From Telmatactis stephensoni (lineage: Eukaryota > Cnidaria > Anthozoa > Actiniaria > Isophelliidae), in assembly GCA_029948255.1 (NCBI GenBank), contig JALIZF010001344.1, positions 62,001-126,000 of the forward strand: a DNA stretch of 64,000 nt, in the 5' to 3' direction. The position numbers and the translations under genes are program-made. This document shows, in pieces, positions 34,975 to 46,700 of the stretch (its first letter is position 1; every line of letters begins with the position of its first letter). Below the pieces are notes generated by a model. It was not told the origin of the DNA. It worked only from the letters and a program-made list of their open reading frames with translations, and did not search any database.

Positions 34975-35452
34975 TAGCTGTTTTAGTTTTAGCTGTTTTA
35001 GTTTTAGCTGTTTTAGTTTTAGCTGTTTTAGTTTTAGCTGTTTTAGTTTTAGCTGTTTTAGTTTTAGCTGTTTTAGTTTTAGCTGTTTTAGTTTTAGCTG
35101 TTTTAGTTTTAGCTGTTTTAGTTTTAGCTGTTTTAGTTTTAGCTGTTTTAGTTTTAGCTGTTTTAGTTTTAGCTGTTTTAGTTTTAGCTGCTTTAGCTTT
35201 AGCTTTAGCTTTAGCTTTAGCTTTAGTTTTAGTTTTAGTTTTAGTTTTAGTTTTAGTTTTAGTTTTAGTTTTAGTTTTAGTTTTAGTTTTAGTTTTAGTT
35301 TTAGTTTTAGTTTTAGTTTTAGTTTTAGTTTTAGTTTTAGTTTTAGTTTTAGTTTTAGTTTTAGTTTTAGTTTTAGTTTTAGTTTTAGTTTTAGTTTTAG
35401 TTTTAGTTTTAGTTTTAGTTTTAGTTTTAGTTTTAGTTTTAGTTTTAGTTTT
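34975..35452. repeat. 15-bp and 6-bp tandem array fused to a SINE tail
   Basis: From 34975 to about 35190 the unit is 15 bp (tagttttagctgttt). After a short agcttt transition it becomes a pure agtttt hexamer to 35452, about 38 copies. Translation gives endless Lys-Thr or Ser-Phe repeats on opposite strands, which are artefacts. The array directly abuts the 3' end of a SINE, whose tail it seems to have grown from. Confidence 0.93.
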
Positions 35453-35722
35453 ACCTTCCAATGAATTAAGGCAGGGACATCACAACACCTTTCGCCAATT
35501 ACTGTGGGCCCTGTAGTGTAATAACGGCAACTTCATGGCCTGTTCTCCCCGAATAGTGGTGTGTTGTTTCTTTAACGTCTCACCATTTGCAGATGTAATT
35601 ACAAAGGGAACACCTTCTCCTCAATTATTTATAGACCTTGAGTGTTGGTCCGGTCAGGAGTCGAACCGGCCCGAACTTCCCCACTGAAGACCGGCGCTCC
35701 ACCAACTGAGCCAACCGACCTC
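35453..35722 (-). mobile_element. tRNA-derived SINE
   Basis: Read on the minus strand, it starts ggtcggttggctcagttggt, with an A box (tggctcagttg, 35703-35713) and a B box (ggttcgactcc, 35658-35668). A body of about 200 bp follows and ends cattggaaggtaaaact, running into the AAAACT hexamer array. The 5' end looks like a tRNA head and the 3' end has a simple-repeat tail, the usual SINE plan. It has no coding capacity and would depend on a LINE for movement. Confidence 0.75.
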
Positions 35723-36500
35723 CTCTCACACCCTCCATTCCCTTCCTCGCCCTCCTCCCTAAGCTTCTGGCCTTCCCCTCCCGCATGTTTTTTACACTAT
35801 TTATGTTTCGTTTTGTGGAAACATATGCGACTCATCGGACGGAAAGACAATTTTAAAGTATGAACCACTTTTGTTTTGTGTTCTCTAGTGAATAAGTATT
35901 AGAAGCATTTAAAGGATAATACGGAAAAGAAATTCTGAATAATTGCGATAGTGATAACGATTGCCGCACAGTTTATGTCTTAGCTGAAGCAACTTTTTCC
36001 TTAAGTCTTAACATCCATGGTGTGTGTATCTACTGGACGGCTTCACCTACGTTATGAGGACCAGTAAAAATTGTGTGTGTTCAAAAATATCAAGTAAGAG
36101 TGTATGCTAATGTCGTTAGTGCTATTTTATAGTCTGTATATTAGTCGTTTAGTCCCACCATCAAATGACTCTCGTTTCATTCAAATAGCCAAAATATGGC
36201 AAAAAATATCCAAGGAGTGTGTATCATGGTTTATAAGGACCACAAAATTTGGTCAACATTTGGTGGTTTACGAAGACCGGCCCAATAAGCGTGGAGAAGC
36301 TGTAAAATAGCATTTTATAGGGTTTACGGCAAAAAACGTTACGAGGACCAGATGTTGGTCCTCACAACTACGGTGGTCCTCGTAACGTCGGTGTGAAAAC
36401 ACGTTTTGGTCCTCACAACTACGGATACACAAACACACACACACACACACACACAAAAAGATAAAATACCAAGTGTAGATGACAGTATATGACGGTGACT
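35723..36500. repeat. Degenerate copies of the ggtcctcgtaacgt core, with a CA microsatellite
   Basis: The core of the 84-bp array recurs near 36050 (inverted, cgttatgaggacc) and between 36340 and 36420 (ggtcctcgtaacgtcggtgt and two ggtcctcacaactacgg). A CA microsatellite lies at about 36430-36454. The flanking sequences differ from those in the main array. No gene is seen. Confidence 0.6.
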
Positions 36501-36504
36501 ATAT

Positions 36505-37515
36505 GACTGATGACGGTATGAAGATGGCCGGTTTTGGTAATGATGTAATGGTGATGACAATATGACAATGTTGTTGGTCATTGTTATGTGATGATGATGA
36601 TGATGACGGTATAGCGATGGTTTTGGTAATATGTGATGGAGATGACAACGATTATTTTGTAATTGGTGATATGTGATGGTTATAAGGCTATGACACGGTG
36701 TTTGTGATGTGAAATGGTGCTGGATATTTGAAGGATGGTTTTTCTTTTGTATCAAAAATGTAAAGCCTTTATATTATCACAGTTTCAGTTTTATAAAAGA
36801 GTTGGTTTAACCTCAGAAAGACATTGATTAGAAAACTTTAGATTTAGCTACGAGTACGACTACGAGTACCAGTTTTTTTAGTACACGCGCTACTTTGTTG
36901 TCTTTTCGTGCTCGCACAAATCCAGACTTGAAATTTATAAACATCAGGTCAGGATGAAGTTTTTTCGCATTGCGTTTTTTTTTTTACATTTTCTTGGCCA
37001 AAAAATAATTTCCGAAATATCTGCTTTAACGAAGAGGCATGCAGAAGGATCATCAAGGAAGATTTTATTGAATATTCTTGACATAATCCCACTCAAGAAC
37101 TCGTAGTCTTGAGTACGAGTTTCGCTAGAAAACTCGTTGTAGTCGAAGCGACCCGGGTACAAGTTTTTCAAGCGAGCGTGACAGTGTCACGGTCTGCGCA
37201 TGCGTACTAACGATAAAATTGAAAATTCGTAGTCGTACTCGTAGTCTACTGCACAAGTCGCAGCAAAGTTAGCATGTTTGAAGATAAAATACTATATGTG
37301 ATTGTGATGACGGTATGAAGATGGCCGGTTTTGGTAATATCTAATGGTAATGAGGGTGTGACGATGTTGTTGATGTTATGTGATGATGATGATGACGGTA
37401 TAGCGATGGTTTTGGTAATATGTGATAGTGATGAGAGTATGATATGGTGTTTGTGATGTTCATTGGACCTGGCCGGATGTGTGAGGAATGGTATTCTTCT
37501 GTATGAAAATAGCTA
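36505..37515. repeat. Direct duplication of a TGATGACGG-rich block split by an inverted-repeat element
   Basis: The block 36511-36750 (gatgacggtatgaagatggc, tatagcgatggttttggtaa) recurs at about 37300-37515. Between the copies, 36848-37246 is bounded by ctacgagtacgactacgag and its inverse, with further actcgtag motifs inside. Either the element copied its surroundings or it inserted between pre-existing repeats. Confidence 0.6.
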
Positions 37516-37519
37516 AGCT

Positions 37520-39140
37520 TTTATATTGTTACAGTTAATTTTTCTAAGAATAGAAGCATAGATGCTAATGGTGACATGAATTTTAGATGAAACTTTAGAA
37601 TATCTTGGGAATATTTCAAAATTAAGTCTAATTATTCATCTGATTAGAAAGATGTTTTCAAATAAAAGAAGGCTATGATTATGAGTCTTTTTGTAACCAT
37701 TTATTCTTATTTAACATATAGTCTTCTCTAGTTCTGATGCCGACTGCGCGATCTCGACCGCGATCGCGTCTTTTCAATTATTTATGCGAAGGAAATCGAG
37801 CGGCGAGAAGGAAGGAAATTGTTGGTAAAAACTTGGCATCATGAATTACGATATAAAGTGATAAGAGCATGAATGCATAATATTATGCATATTTGAAGAT
37901 AAAAGAATCATTTTCACAATTCTATTCGGGCTCAGATTCATATCTAGATTCAGATTCAGATTTCAGATTATCTACGTTTTTCGTAACAGGTATAAACAAT
38001 CAGTAATTATTGTTTTAATAAGTCGTTGAGGACGATTCTAATAAATACAACTACATCAGCTTTTTTCCTGTACTTCATGACTCGTGCTTTCGTTATTTCC
38101 CTCGTGCTGTATTAATAATTATAAAATAACTATGATATAACGCGCGCTCTGATTGGCCAAAGGACGCGTGTCGCGCGTTCTCTATAAGAACACACAACAC
38201 GCGCGCGCACATTTTCAAACTTTTTCCAACGAAAAAAGAAAATAAAACGTCAATTGTATTTTATAAAAGAAATAGAAAACTCGGCAGCAGTGCTATGTTG
38301 AGTTATAGAAGCACGCGGGAATTGTAAGAAGACGAGAGAAGTGTTAGGAGAAGCACGAGGCGTAGCCGAGAAGCACGAGGCATAGCCGCGCTGCCTCGCT
38401 TTCTATTTCTACAACATCATAATGCGCTCTCATTGTCACACAGCACTCGCGCGCACTTTTCGAATTTTGGTTAGTGTAAATAAATACTGACTATCCCTGA
38501 AAACAATGTATTTTATAGCAAAAACAGAAAAGTTTTCTGTTGCCCGCAGTGCTGTGTGAAGATTAAGAACACTTTGAGATTGATCAGAACACTCAAGAAC
38601 CGTCATCTATGCCGAGTTGGATCAGTAATGAATGTCGTATTCGAAAGTAAAGTGACGGTTGCGCAAACACCCCTGTATTCATCAGCTGTGAGTTATTGTC
38701 GCAGTACCCAATGTACGATGCGTTGCTTTGATCAAATATTGTCATTTAATGATAGCTTTATATGGCAGCCGAGTAAAAGCTTGTGCGGACAATTTAACAT
38801 CCGACGCCCTTTTCCGAGATTCACCAATGTGTAGGATGGTAGTGAATACTAGTGTGGAATTAATGCGAAATGAGGTCCGCTGCGAAATTCCCAGAAAAAA
38901 ATTATCAAACAAATATATTTTAAGTAAAACTCATTTACCGTTAAGTTCTAAATTGAAAAAAGGGTTATCACAATACGCCTCGTGTTCCTAAGCTTGCTTT
39001 TCTCTTGCTCATCTTCCAGAGTGTTTATATCACAGTACAGAGACATGTTCGCGCGTTTTATATTGCTTAAATATACGACAGATTTCCGTGGTTTATTGGC
39101 GAAATATACCACAAGGGATGTTGGGAGAACAGTCACAAGA
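37520..39140. other. No gene seen; dispersed repeat fragments
   Basis: Contains a block at 37735-37805 (gcgcga.ct.gaccgcg) that recurs at 40009-40078, a ggagaagcacgaggc duplication near 38350-38395, and at 38990-39070 one half of a hairpin family seen complete at 53602-53795 (cttccagagtgtttatatca). Small frames are not convincing. Confidence 0.4.
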
Positions 39141-39149
39141 AAAGGCCTA

Positions 39150-39640
39150 GAAATATGAAATACGCAGCTCCAGCATGGTTTATTCCGTGTACTGCATATC
39201 TCGTTGAACAACTCGAAGCAATACAGAGACGTATACTAAGAATAATATTCCCACACTGCAAGTATTGTGATGCCTTAAAGTCAGCTAACATACCAACCAT
39301 CGAACAACGACTTCATGCCATCTCTATGTCATATTTCAAGTAAATAGAAGATAAAGAACACAAACTAAACCATCTGTTTCCTCAATATTACAAAAAACAA
39401 TACTCCACAAGATCACAAGCTAGAGGCACGCTCAAAGTGGCATCAACCCGTACTAAAAGAACTGCTAACTCATTCATTATAAAAGCAAGTAGGAAATATT
39501 ACAATGAACTAAAAAGAAACCAGTAATCTCGTATTTTCTTTTTCATTTTTACAACACTTTACCTATATATTATTCATATTTCTGTGTACCAATGTATTTT
39601 AGACGCATTTGTCTACAATGTTGGAAATAAAGTTATTATT
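39150..39640 (+). mobile_element. 5'-truncated LINE fragment
   Basis: Translation gives the extreme C terminus of a LINE reverse transcriptase (KYAAPAWF, LEAIQRRILRIIFP, then ANIPTIEQRL), a motif set typical of CR1/L2-type elements. It is interrupted by a stop at 39343 and continues in recognisable style (HKLNHLFPQYY-like) to the 3' UTR. It ends aaataaagttattattatta near 39640. Truncated at the 5' side and dead. Confidence 0.8.
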
Positions 39641-39649
39641 ATTATGACT

Positions 39650-41080
39650 GCAAATTCAATATTTTTAAAGACTATCCTCATGTACAACAATATTCGAGAG
39701 TGGTTTTGTTATCTACTAAATAACAGAAATGACAACCGCCGTTTTCGTTTTTTTAGGATTCGCATAATCATTTTTCAATTCAAGTTCCACACAAAATACT
39801 TAACCGAAGATTAATTTAGAGCTAAAATTAAACGTGATTTTAATTGATCACATGGGGTAACCCAGAGAGACGGAAGAACTTCTTCTCACATAAACACATA
39901 ACTCGTCTTCCAGGGGCATGTGCACGCACGCCACTTTCCCAGAGAAAAATGCAAAAATATGATTCACGCGCGCTCTGATTCGCCCTCAGCTGAGAACGAA
40001 GCACAGTTCTGATGCTGGCTGCGCGAGCTTGACCGCGCGCGCGCCTTTTCAATTATCTATGTGGAGGAAATCGAGCTCTTTTCTTTGAATCTTTACTTTC
40101 CAATTAGCAAGTACATGTAAACAATCACTGCACCGCGAAAACTGGACATGTTTGTCTTTGGTGTGAATATGGAGTGAATATATAGTGGTCTATATTTGCA
40201 CCCTATTTGACATTCGTAGTAAACGTTTAGCAATGACCGTATTTACAATAACTGCAAAGCCATTGCAAATATTATGTGAATATGACCTTTGAATATATTT
40301 GCACATATATTTGCAAGTTATGAAAATTTGAAAATTTGCTATCATTTTACCCACAGGCAGAATTGCAAATGTGATATTTGCTTCACTTTTGCAATATTAG
40401 CCCCATTTACACGACACCAAAAAACCGCAAGGCAAGGGAGATTCAAGGATGAATTTAATTTTTAATTTTTGATTTTTAATTTTTGACGGCTCGTGCTTCC
40501 ACTACGCTCTCTCGTGTTCTCCCAACATCACGCGTGTTTTGATCAGGCTATCAAACACGGGAAACCGTTTTTTAAAATTCCTTAATTATATACCACCTAC
40601 GGCTCGTGATTTTTAAACTTTTCTCGTGTTTCTCCCAACATCACGCGTGCTCTGTTTCACCATTAGAGTCATAGAAATCTATCTTCTAATGTTTAATTAG
40701 CTATCAAAAGTAACTATGATCACCAACTATATTTTCCTCACGTAAATAATATATGTTGTATACGTATATTTTCTCTACATATTTTTTTCCGCAAAGAGTG
40801 CAAATAAAGTTCTTCTTTCTTTCTATTTGTTCGACTTCCGATTCTTTCCTCAGGTCTACACAAACCCTTTCCACTTTTGTATCTATAATTTAATTTTATT
40901 TCATTTTTCGAAGCCTTTTTTCCTTTTGTTGTATACTCTCTCTTTTAATAAATTTTACTTACTCAAATATTTGACTACTATAAGCTGAGTCCATGTGCAG
41001 GGTAGCCACAGGCAGCAAGATTGAAAGTTTTTAGATTTCAATAGCAATGCATGAATTACTACGACTTACAATTAAATCTT
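39650..41080. other. No gene seen
   Basis: AT-rich sequence with two copies of a tcgtg-ttctcccaacatcacgcgtg block (about 40513-40536 and 40624-40648) and a ttctttctttct tail after aaataaagttc near 40805, suggesting another LINE-end remnant. Confidence 0.4.
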
Positions 41081-41084
41081 TGTA

Positions 41085-43270
41085 CTACAAAAACTACAGC
41101 AACTACAAAGGTTATCAAGCTACAGGAACTACAAAACCTACAGCAACTATAGGGGCTATCAAACTACAGGAACTACACAAACTACAGCAACTACAGGGGC
41201 TACCAAGCTACAGAAACTACAAAAACTACAGCGACTGGCAGGGGCAATCAAACCACAGGAACTACGCAAACTACAGCAACTACAGGGGCTACCAAACTAC
41301 AGGAACTACAAAAACTACAGCAACTACAGGGGCTACCCAACTACAGGAACTACAAAAACTACAGCGACTGGCAGGGGCTATCAAACTACAGGAACTACGC
41401 AAACTACAGCGACTACAGGGCTACCAAACTACAGGAACTACAAAAACTACAGCAACTACAGGGGCTACCAAACTACAGGAACTACAGAAACAACAGCAAC
41501 TATAGAGCTATCAAACTACAGGAACTACACAAACTACAGATGCTACCAATCTACAAGAACTACAAAAACTACAGCAACTACAGGGGCTACCAAACTAAAG
41601 GAACTACAAAAACTACAGAGACTGGCAGGGGCTATCAAACTATACAGGAACTACAAAAACTACTGCAACTACAGGGGCTACCGAACTACAGGAACTACAT
41701 ATACTACAGGAACTACAGTGGCTAACAAACTACAGGAACTACAAAAACTACAGCGACTACAAGCGCTACTGAACTACAGAAACTACAATACTACAACAAC
41801 TACAGAGGTTTTCGAACTGCACAGCAACTACAGAAACTACAGTGGCTACAATGACTCTCAGGCTGCAGGAACTAACTATACTACAGCGATTACAGGGGCT
41901 ACCAAGCTACAGAAACTACAGAAACAACAGCAACTATAGAGCTATCAAACTACAGGAACTACACAAACTACAGGGTCCATCAAACTACAGAAAACACAAA
42001 AACTACAGCAACTACAGGGGCTACTAAACCACAGGAACTACATATACTACAGCAACTACAAGAGCTACCAAACTACAGGAACTACAACAACTACAGCGAC
42101 TACAGGGGCTGTCAAACTACAGGAACTACAAAAACTACAGCAACTACAGGGGCTACCAAACTACAGGAACTACAAAAGCAACAGCAACTACAAGAGCTAC
42201 CAAACTACAGGAACTACATATACTACAGCGACTACAGATGCTTCCAATCGACCTGAACTACAAAAACTACAGCGACTACAAGGGCTTCCCAACTACAGGA
42301 ACTACAGGGGCTACCAAACTACAGGAACTACAAAAACTACAGCAACTACAGGGGCTACCAAGCTACAGGAACTACACAAACTACAGCAACTACAGGGGCT
42401 ACCCAACTACAGGAACTACAGCAACTACAGCAACTACAGGGGCTACCGAACTACAGGAACTACATATACTACAGCAACTACATGGGCTACCAAACTACAG
42501 GAACTACAAAAGCTACAGCGAATACAGGATCTGCCAAACTACAGGAACTACATAAGCTACAGCAACTACATGGGCTACTAAACTACAGGAACTACAAATA
42601 CTACAGCGACTACAGGGGCTACCAAACTACAGGAACTACAGCGACTACAGCGACTACAGATGCTACCAATCTACAGGAACTACAAAAACTACAGCGACTA
42701 CAGGGGCTTCCCAACTACACGAACTACAGCGACTACAGGGGCTACCAAACTACAGGAACTACAGCAACTACAGCGACTACATGGGCTACCGAACTTTAGG
42801 AACTACAAAAGCTACAGCGACTACATGGGCTACCGAACTACAGAAACTAGATAAACTACAGCAACTACAGGAACTACAGCGACTACAGATGCTACCAATC
42901 TACAGGAACTACAAAAACTACAGCGACTACAGGGGCTTCCCAACTACACGAACTACAGCGACTACAGGGGCTTCCCAACTACACGAACTACAGCAACTAC
43001 AGGGGCTACCAAACTACCGGAACTACAGCGACTACAGCGACTACATGGGCTACCGAACTACAAAAACTACAGCGACTACAGGGGCTTCCCAACTACACGA
43101 ACTACAGCGACTACAGGGGCTACCAAACTACAGGAACTACAGCAACTACAGCGACTACATGGGCTACCGAACTACAGGAACTACAAAAGCTACAGCGACT
43201 ACATGGGCTACCGAACTAATGGAACTACATATACTACAACAACTACAGGAACTACAAAAACTGCAACCAG
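41085..43270 (+). repeat. 44-bp ACTAC-rich minisatellite
   Basis: About 50 units built from 9-bp subunits ending in actac: ccaaactac, aggaactac, aaaaactac, agcaactac, then the 8-bp aggggcta. The 44-bp unit is not a multiple of three, so one frame reads Gln-Leu-rich, then Thr-rich, then Tyr-Asn-rich peptides in turn. Stops are rare because the unit avoids them in all three frames. Several open frames result (up to 184 codons), but these are repeat artefacts. Confidence 0.93.
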
Positions 43271-43645
43271 CGAGTACAGGTGCTATTAAAGAGTGTGGGT
43301 GTTACGGTACAATTCAAGAAACACATTTGATATAGTGTATATGTTACGGTACAATTCAAGAACGATACATGACGTACCTACGGGCATTATGGGTAAAAGT
43401 CCGCTGACCAAGCAGTTCCTAGTTGAGCGAGGTATAAAACGGGTGTCAAAGTCCGTAGTTATTCATGAAATCCAAGAACCCATAATCCGTTCCTTTTCAT
43501 GAAAACACGTGACCCGTGAACACGTGTTGATCTGACACTTCAGGTTGGAACTAAACAGATGCCAGCTAACTTTCAAGCCGTGAGGTCGTAAAATTTCTAG
43601 AAGTATATTATATCCAGATCTTAAGCTTACTATAGAACACTAGTA

Positions 43646-43774
43646 ATGTCTCGAAAGGTTGACTTCAGTGACTCAAGTATAAGCACGTATCGTTTGCCTA
43701 AAAGAAGTAGAAGAACTACTGATTTTTCGGAGACAGCAAACGTCGATCTCTCCATTGATGTTCCTGACACGTTG
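43646..43774 (+). CDS. Gene 1 exon 1
   Basis: ATG at 43646 followed by 43 codons rich in Ser and Arg (PKRSRRTTDF could serve as a nuclear localisation signal), ending TTG with a strong donor gtaaga. Phase 0. The ATG is the first in this frame after an upstream stop and is followed by 129 clean bases. Confidence 0.65.
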
Positions 43775-46700
43775 GTAAGAAATTTCAAATTTTAAAAAGC
43801 CCGCTGTGTTTAGTTCAAGTTTAAGTCAGTAACCGAGGTTGCACCGAGTGAGTGTGGTATACTGTTTATGGCGTTATTGTAATGTTTAGTGTTTTAATTT
43901 TGTCCAAAATTTTGTAACAAGAAATTAAACTGTGATACCGACAAATAGTGTAACAACAAGAGCACCAAGAGCATGAAATGAAATGATTTTATTAAGGATC
44001 ATCTTGTAGAATCTAAAAAAACTGTTCATAATAATGACGCTAATAATAATTCTACTATACATCTATATTGCATCCCATTTGTGGACACATTTAGGGATGA
44101 AACTGTTTTTTAAGCGTTCGCTTTGAAGAAGGCTTGTCAACTTGTTGTCACCTCGGTGTTGAATGTTCTTGAATAAAGTCTTGCATTGGTCAAATCTGCG
44201 TTGGTGTAGTGTAGAGATACCAGCGTACTCGAGTGAGGAAGCATACGATAGCTGTGGGTACACGATCTTCATTGCTCTTTTCTGAATGTGCTCAACTTGA
44301 TCAGACAAAGTTTGCGTGAGGGAGAAGTGAAATACAGCACAGACATATTCCAACACTCGGGTGATTATAGGTCGTTGGTAGTTATAAGCTCCAGCATCAT
44401 CAAATCGATGGATGTTTCTTAAAATCGTTGTGCTCAAAACGAAGATTTCAGTTGTTTTGTAACCATTTTCGAGTGTTTATCACGACTGTCGTTCGTCTAA
44501 TTGTAAATGCACAGTGCAGATTTCTAGTCGCGATTCATCGATAACATCTTCACGCTTTCGTCCACCATTTTGAAATTGGATGAGACGCGAGCTCCAAAAT
44601 CTAGATCAATTTGGCTAACCATAATTCGGCTCGTGTTTATCGTATTTTAAAACATTTCATTTTTCGAAACATTGACATTGCTTTTATTATTTTTGCCTGT
44701 TTACGTGATGAATATTAGAATTCCTACAAGATGAGAAAAATATGTTTTTGTTTTGCCAAATATGTCGTCGATGGCATCACGTCCGGCGGTCGATATATAT
44801 GTCCAATTCGTGCTTTTGATCGATGAAAACCTTTGCTATATTTGTTGAGAATTGTTAAAGATCTTAATATACTGATATGATGTTCTGTTGGAATTAGGCG
44901 CTAAAACTTGCCGCCTTAATCGGACCCCTTATAGGCCGTTGTGAGACATGCATGGTTGTTTACATGTAAGATGGCCCGCAGGGTACTTATTAAGGCGGAG
45001 GTTCGATTTTTGAGCTCAAATTTTGAGCGAGTAAGTAGCAACCGATTTCTGAAAGTTTTGGAATGCAAAATAAGACATCTTTCTTTCTTAAAATGGTAAA
45101 ACGTTTAAGGCAAATAAAGTAAAAGTTTAGGAGATATAGTTGATATATTATAAAACCAAACTTTTTATACAAATTGGAATAACTTCGTATATAGACGAGA
45201 AATTTCGTTCAAATCTCGGACAGTTTCTTCTAGCAATTCAGGGTTTATTGTGTGCGAGCTAGAACAAAGTATTCTGGATAGAAATTGTTGTATAGTTGAT
45301 TGCTAAATTTTACCTTCAAAACATTTAATAGTCCTTTGTATTTACCTGAACTTTTATAAAAATACTGAAATAATTCTAGAAATACTACTGCCATTTGAGA
45401 GATTTATAGTAAATCGAAAAGATGGGGTTGTAGGAGAGGAAATGTGCAAAAAAAAAAAAAAAAGACAAAAAACAAGTTTAGCACGGTGAAAACTTGCATA
45501 AACTTTAGATCAAAATTGACCATGTTTCTAGTAGACTCGAGTCGGTTGCATTTCCGACACCACGCTTGAATTATGCACATTTTCTCTTCTACTAATATTA
45601 AAGCAAGACTGGTTTTCTTGTTGCACTTCGGTTAGCTGATTTTCCTTGAGAGTTCTTGAAATACTTGGGAGCTAGTTGCAAGTCAAAACTTATCATTTGA
45701 ACAAGTCCTTCACCCTTAGCGCTAAAAAGAATTATAACATCAAAACAATTTCTGGCTGTTAAGTAAATGACAATTTTTATTATTCTTTAAGTCAAAACTA
45801 GAGGAGGGTACAGATGAATCTTTGTACTTCCATGCACTTCTGGTTATGCCAGATAGTGTTGTGCCTGTGGATAAGGATGGTACAAATTTTATTGTGAAAC
45901 TGTTTTCACCCAAGACAAAGAAGTTACATGTAAGTCTTTATATGGTATATAAGAACTATATAGAGTGGATTGAAAAAAACGTAAAACAAAGAAGCTGAGA
46001 CAGAAATGGTGCATAGGATCTGTAAATAATGATATTTTGATTATTTATTTAAACTGATAAAAATGCAAAGTCAAATGGCTTGCTAGTACATGTTGTGCAT
46101 ACGGTTTCAACATTTTGCATTGTAAAATGAATAGATCAAAATATAATTATTACTCACCAATCCCATGTGCCATTTTGGTCTCAGTTTGTATGGTCTATGT
46201 TTTTAGACCCAACAATGTTTTTTTTTTCAATTGACTTTGTCATATTTCTATCATCATCATCATCATTTCTTAATACTATTAATATGCTTTAATATTGGGT
46301 TGCACTGACATCATCATAAACTTTTTTTGGCTTAATTAATATGGAATATTTTTGAATAAAATGCCTTGTATAAAAAATAGACCTCTATGAGGCCATGTGG
46401 TTACTGGCATCAAATCCAAATATTCTTTATGTCAACAATGGCAGGAAAGCCAAATATCTATAAAGATATTAATAACATCACTTTTGACAAGGAGTCTTCA
46501 TCAATCACTAATAAAAATGAAAAATTATTATTGAACATTTTAGTTTATTACTATTTTGATATCAGTTTTTTCAAAGTTATCTCATTGATGTTAATTATAG
46601 TTTTTACTAAATCTCTCATCTTACATATGTCATAAATTTTAGAATTTTAGAATATTGTTAAACTTATAATCAGTTATATTATGTAGTCTTAAGCAGGTCC

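Noticed and set aside
34868..35464. Long open frames on both strands made of Lys-Thr or Ser-Phe repeats
   Set aside because: They come entirely from the hexamer and 15-mer tandem array, which has no stop codons by composition.
35641..35722. A working tRNA gene on the minus strand
   Set aside because: A and B boxes are good, but the acceptor stem has mismatches and the sequence continues into a SINE body and tail.
41047..43335. A series of overlapping frames up to 184 codons rich in Tyr-Asn, Gln-Leu or Thr
   Set aside because: They are readings of a 44-bp minisatellite that changes frame every unit. No splice sites, conserved domain or consistent frame were found.
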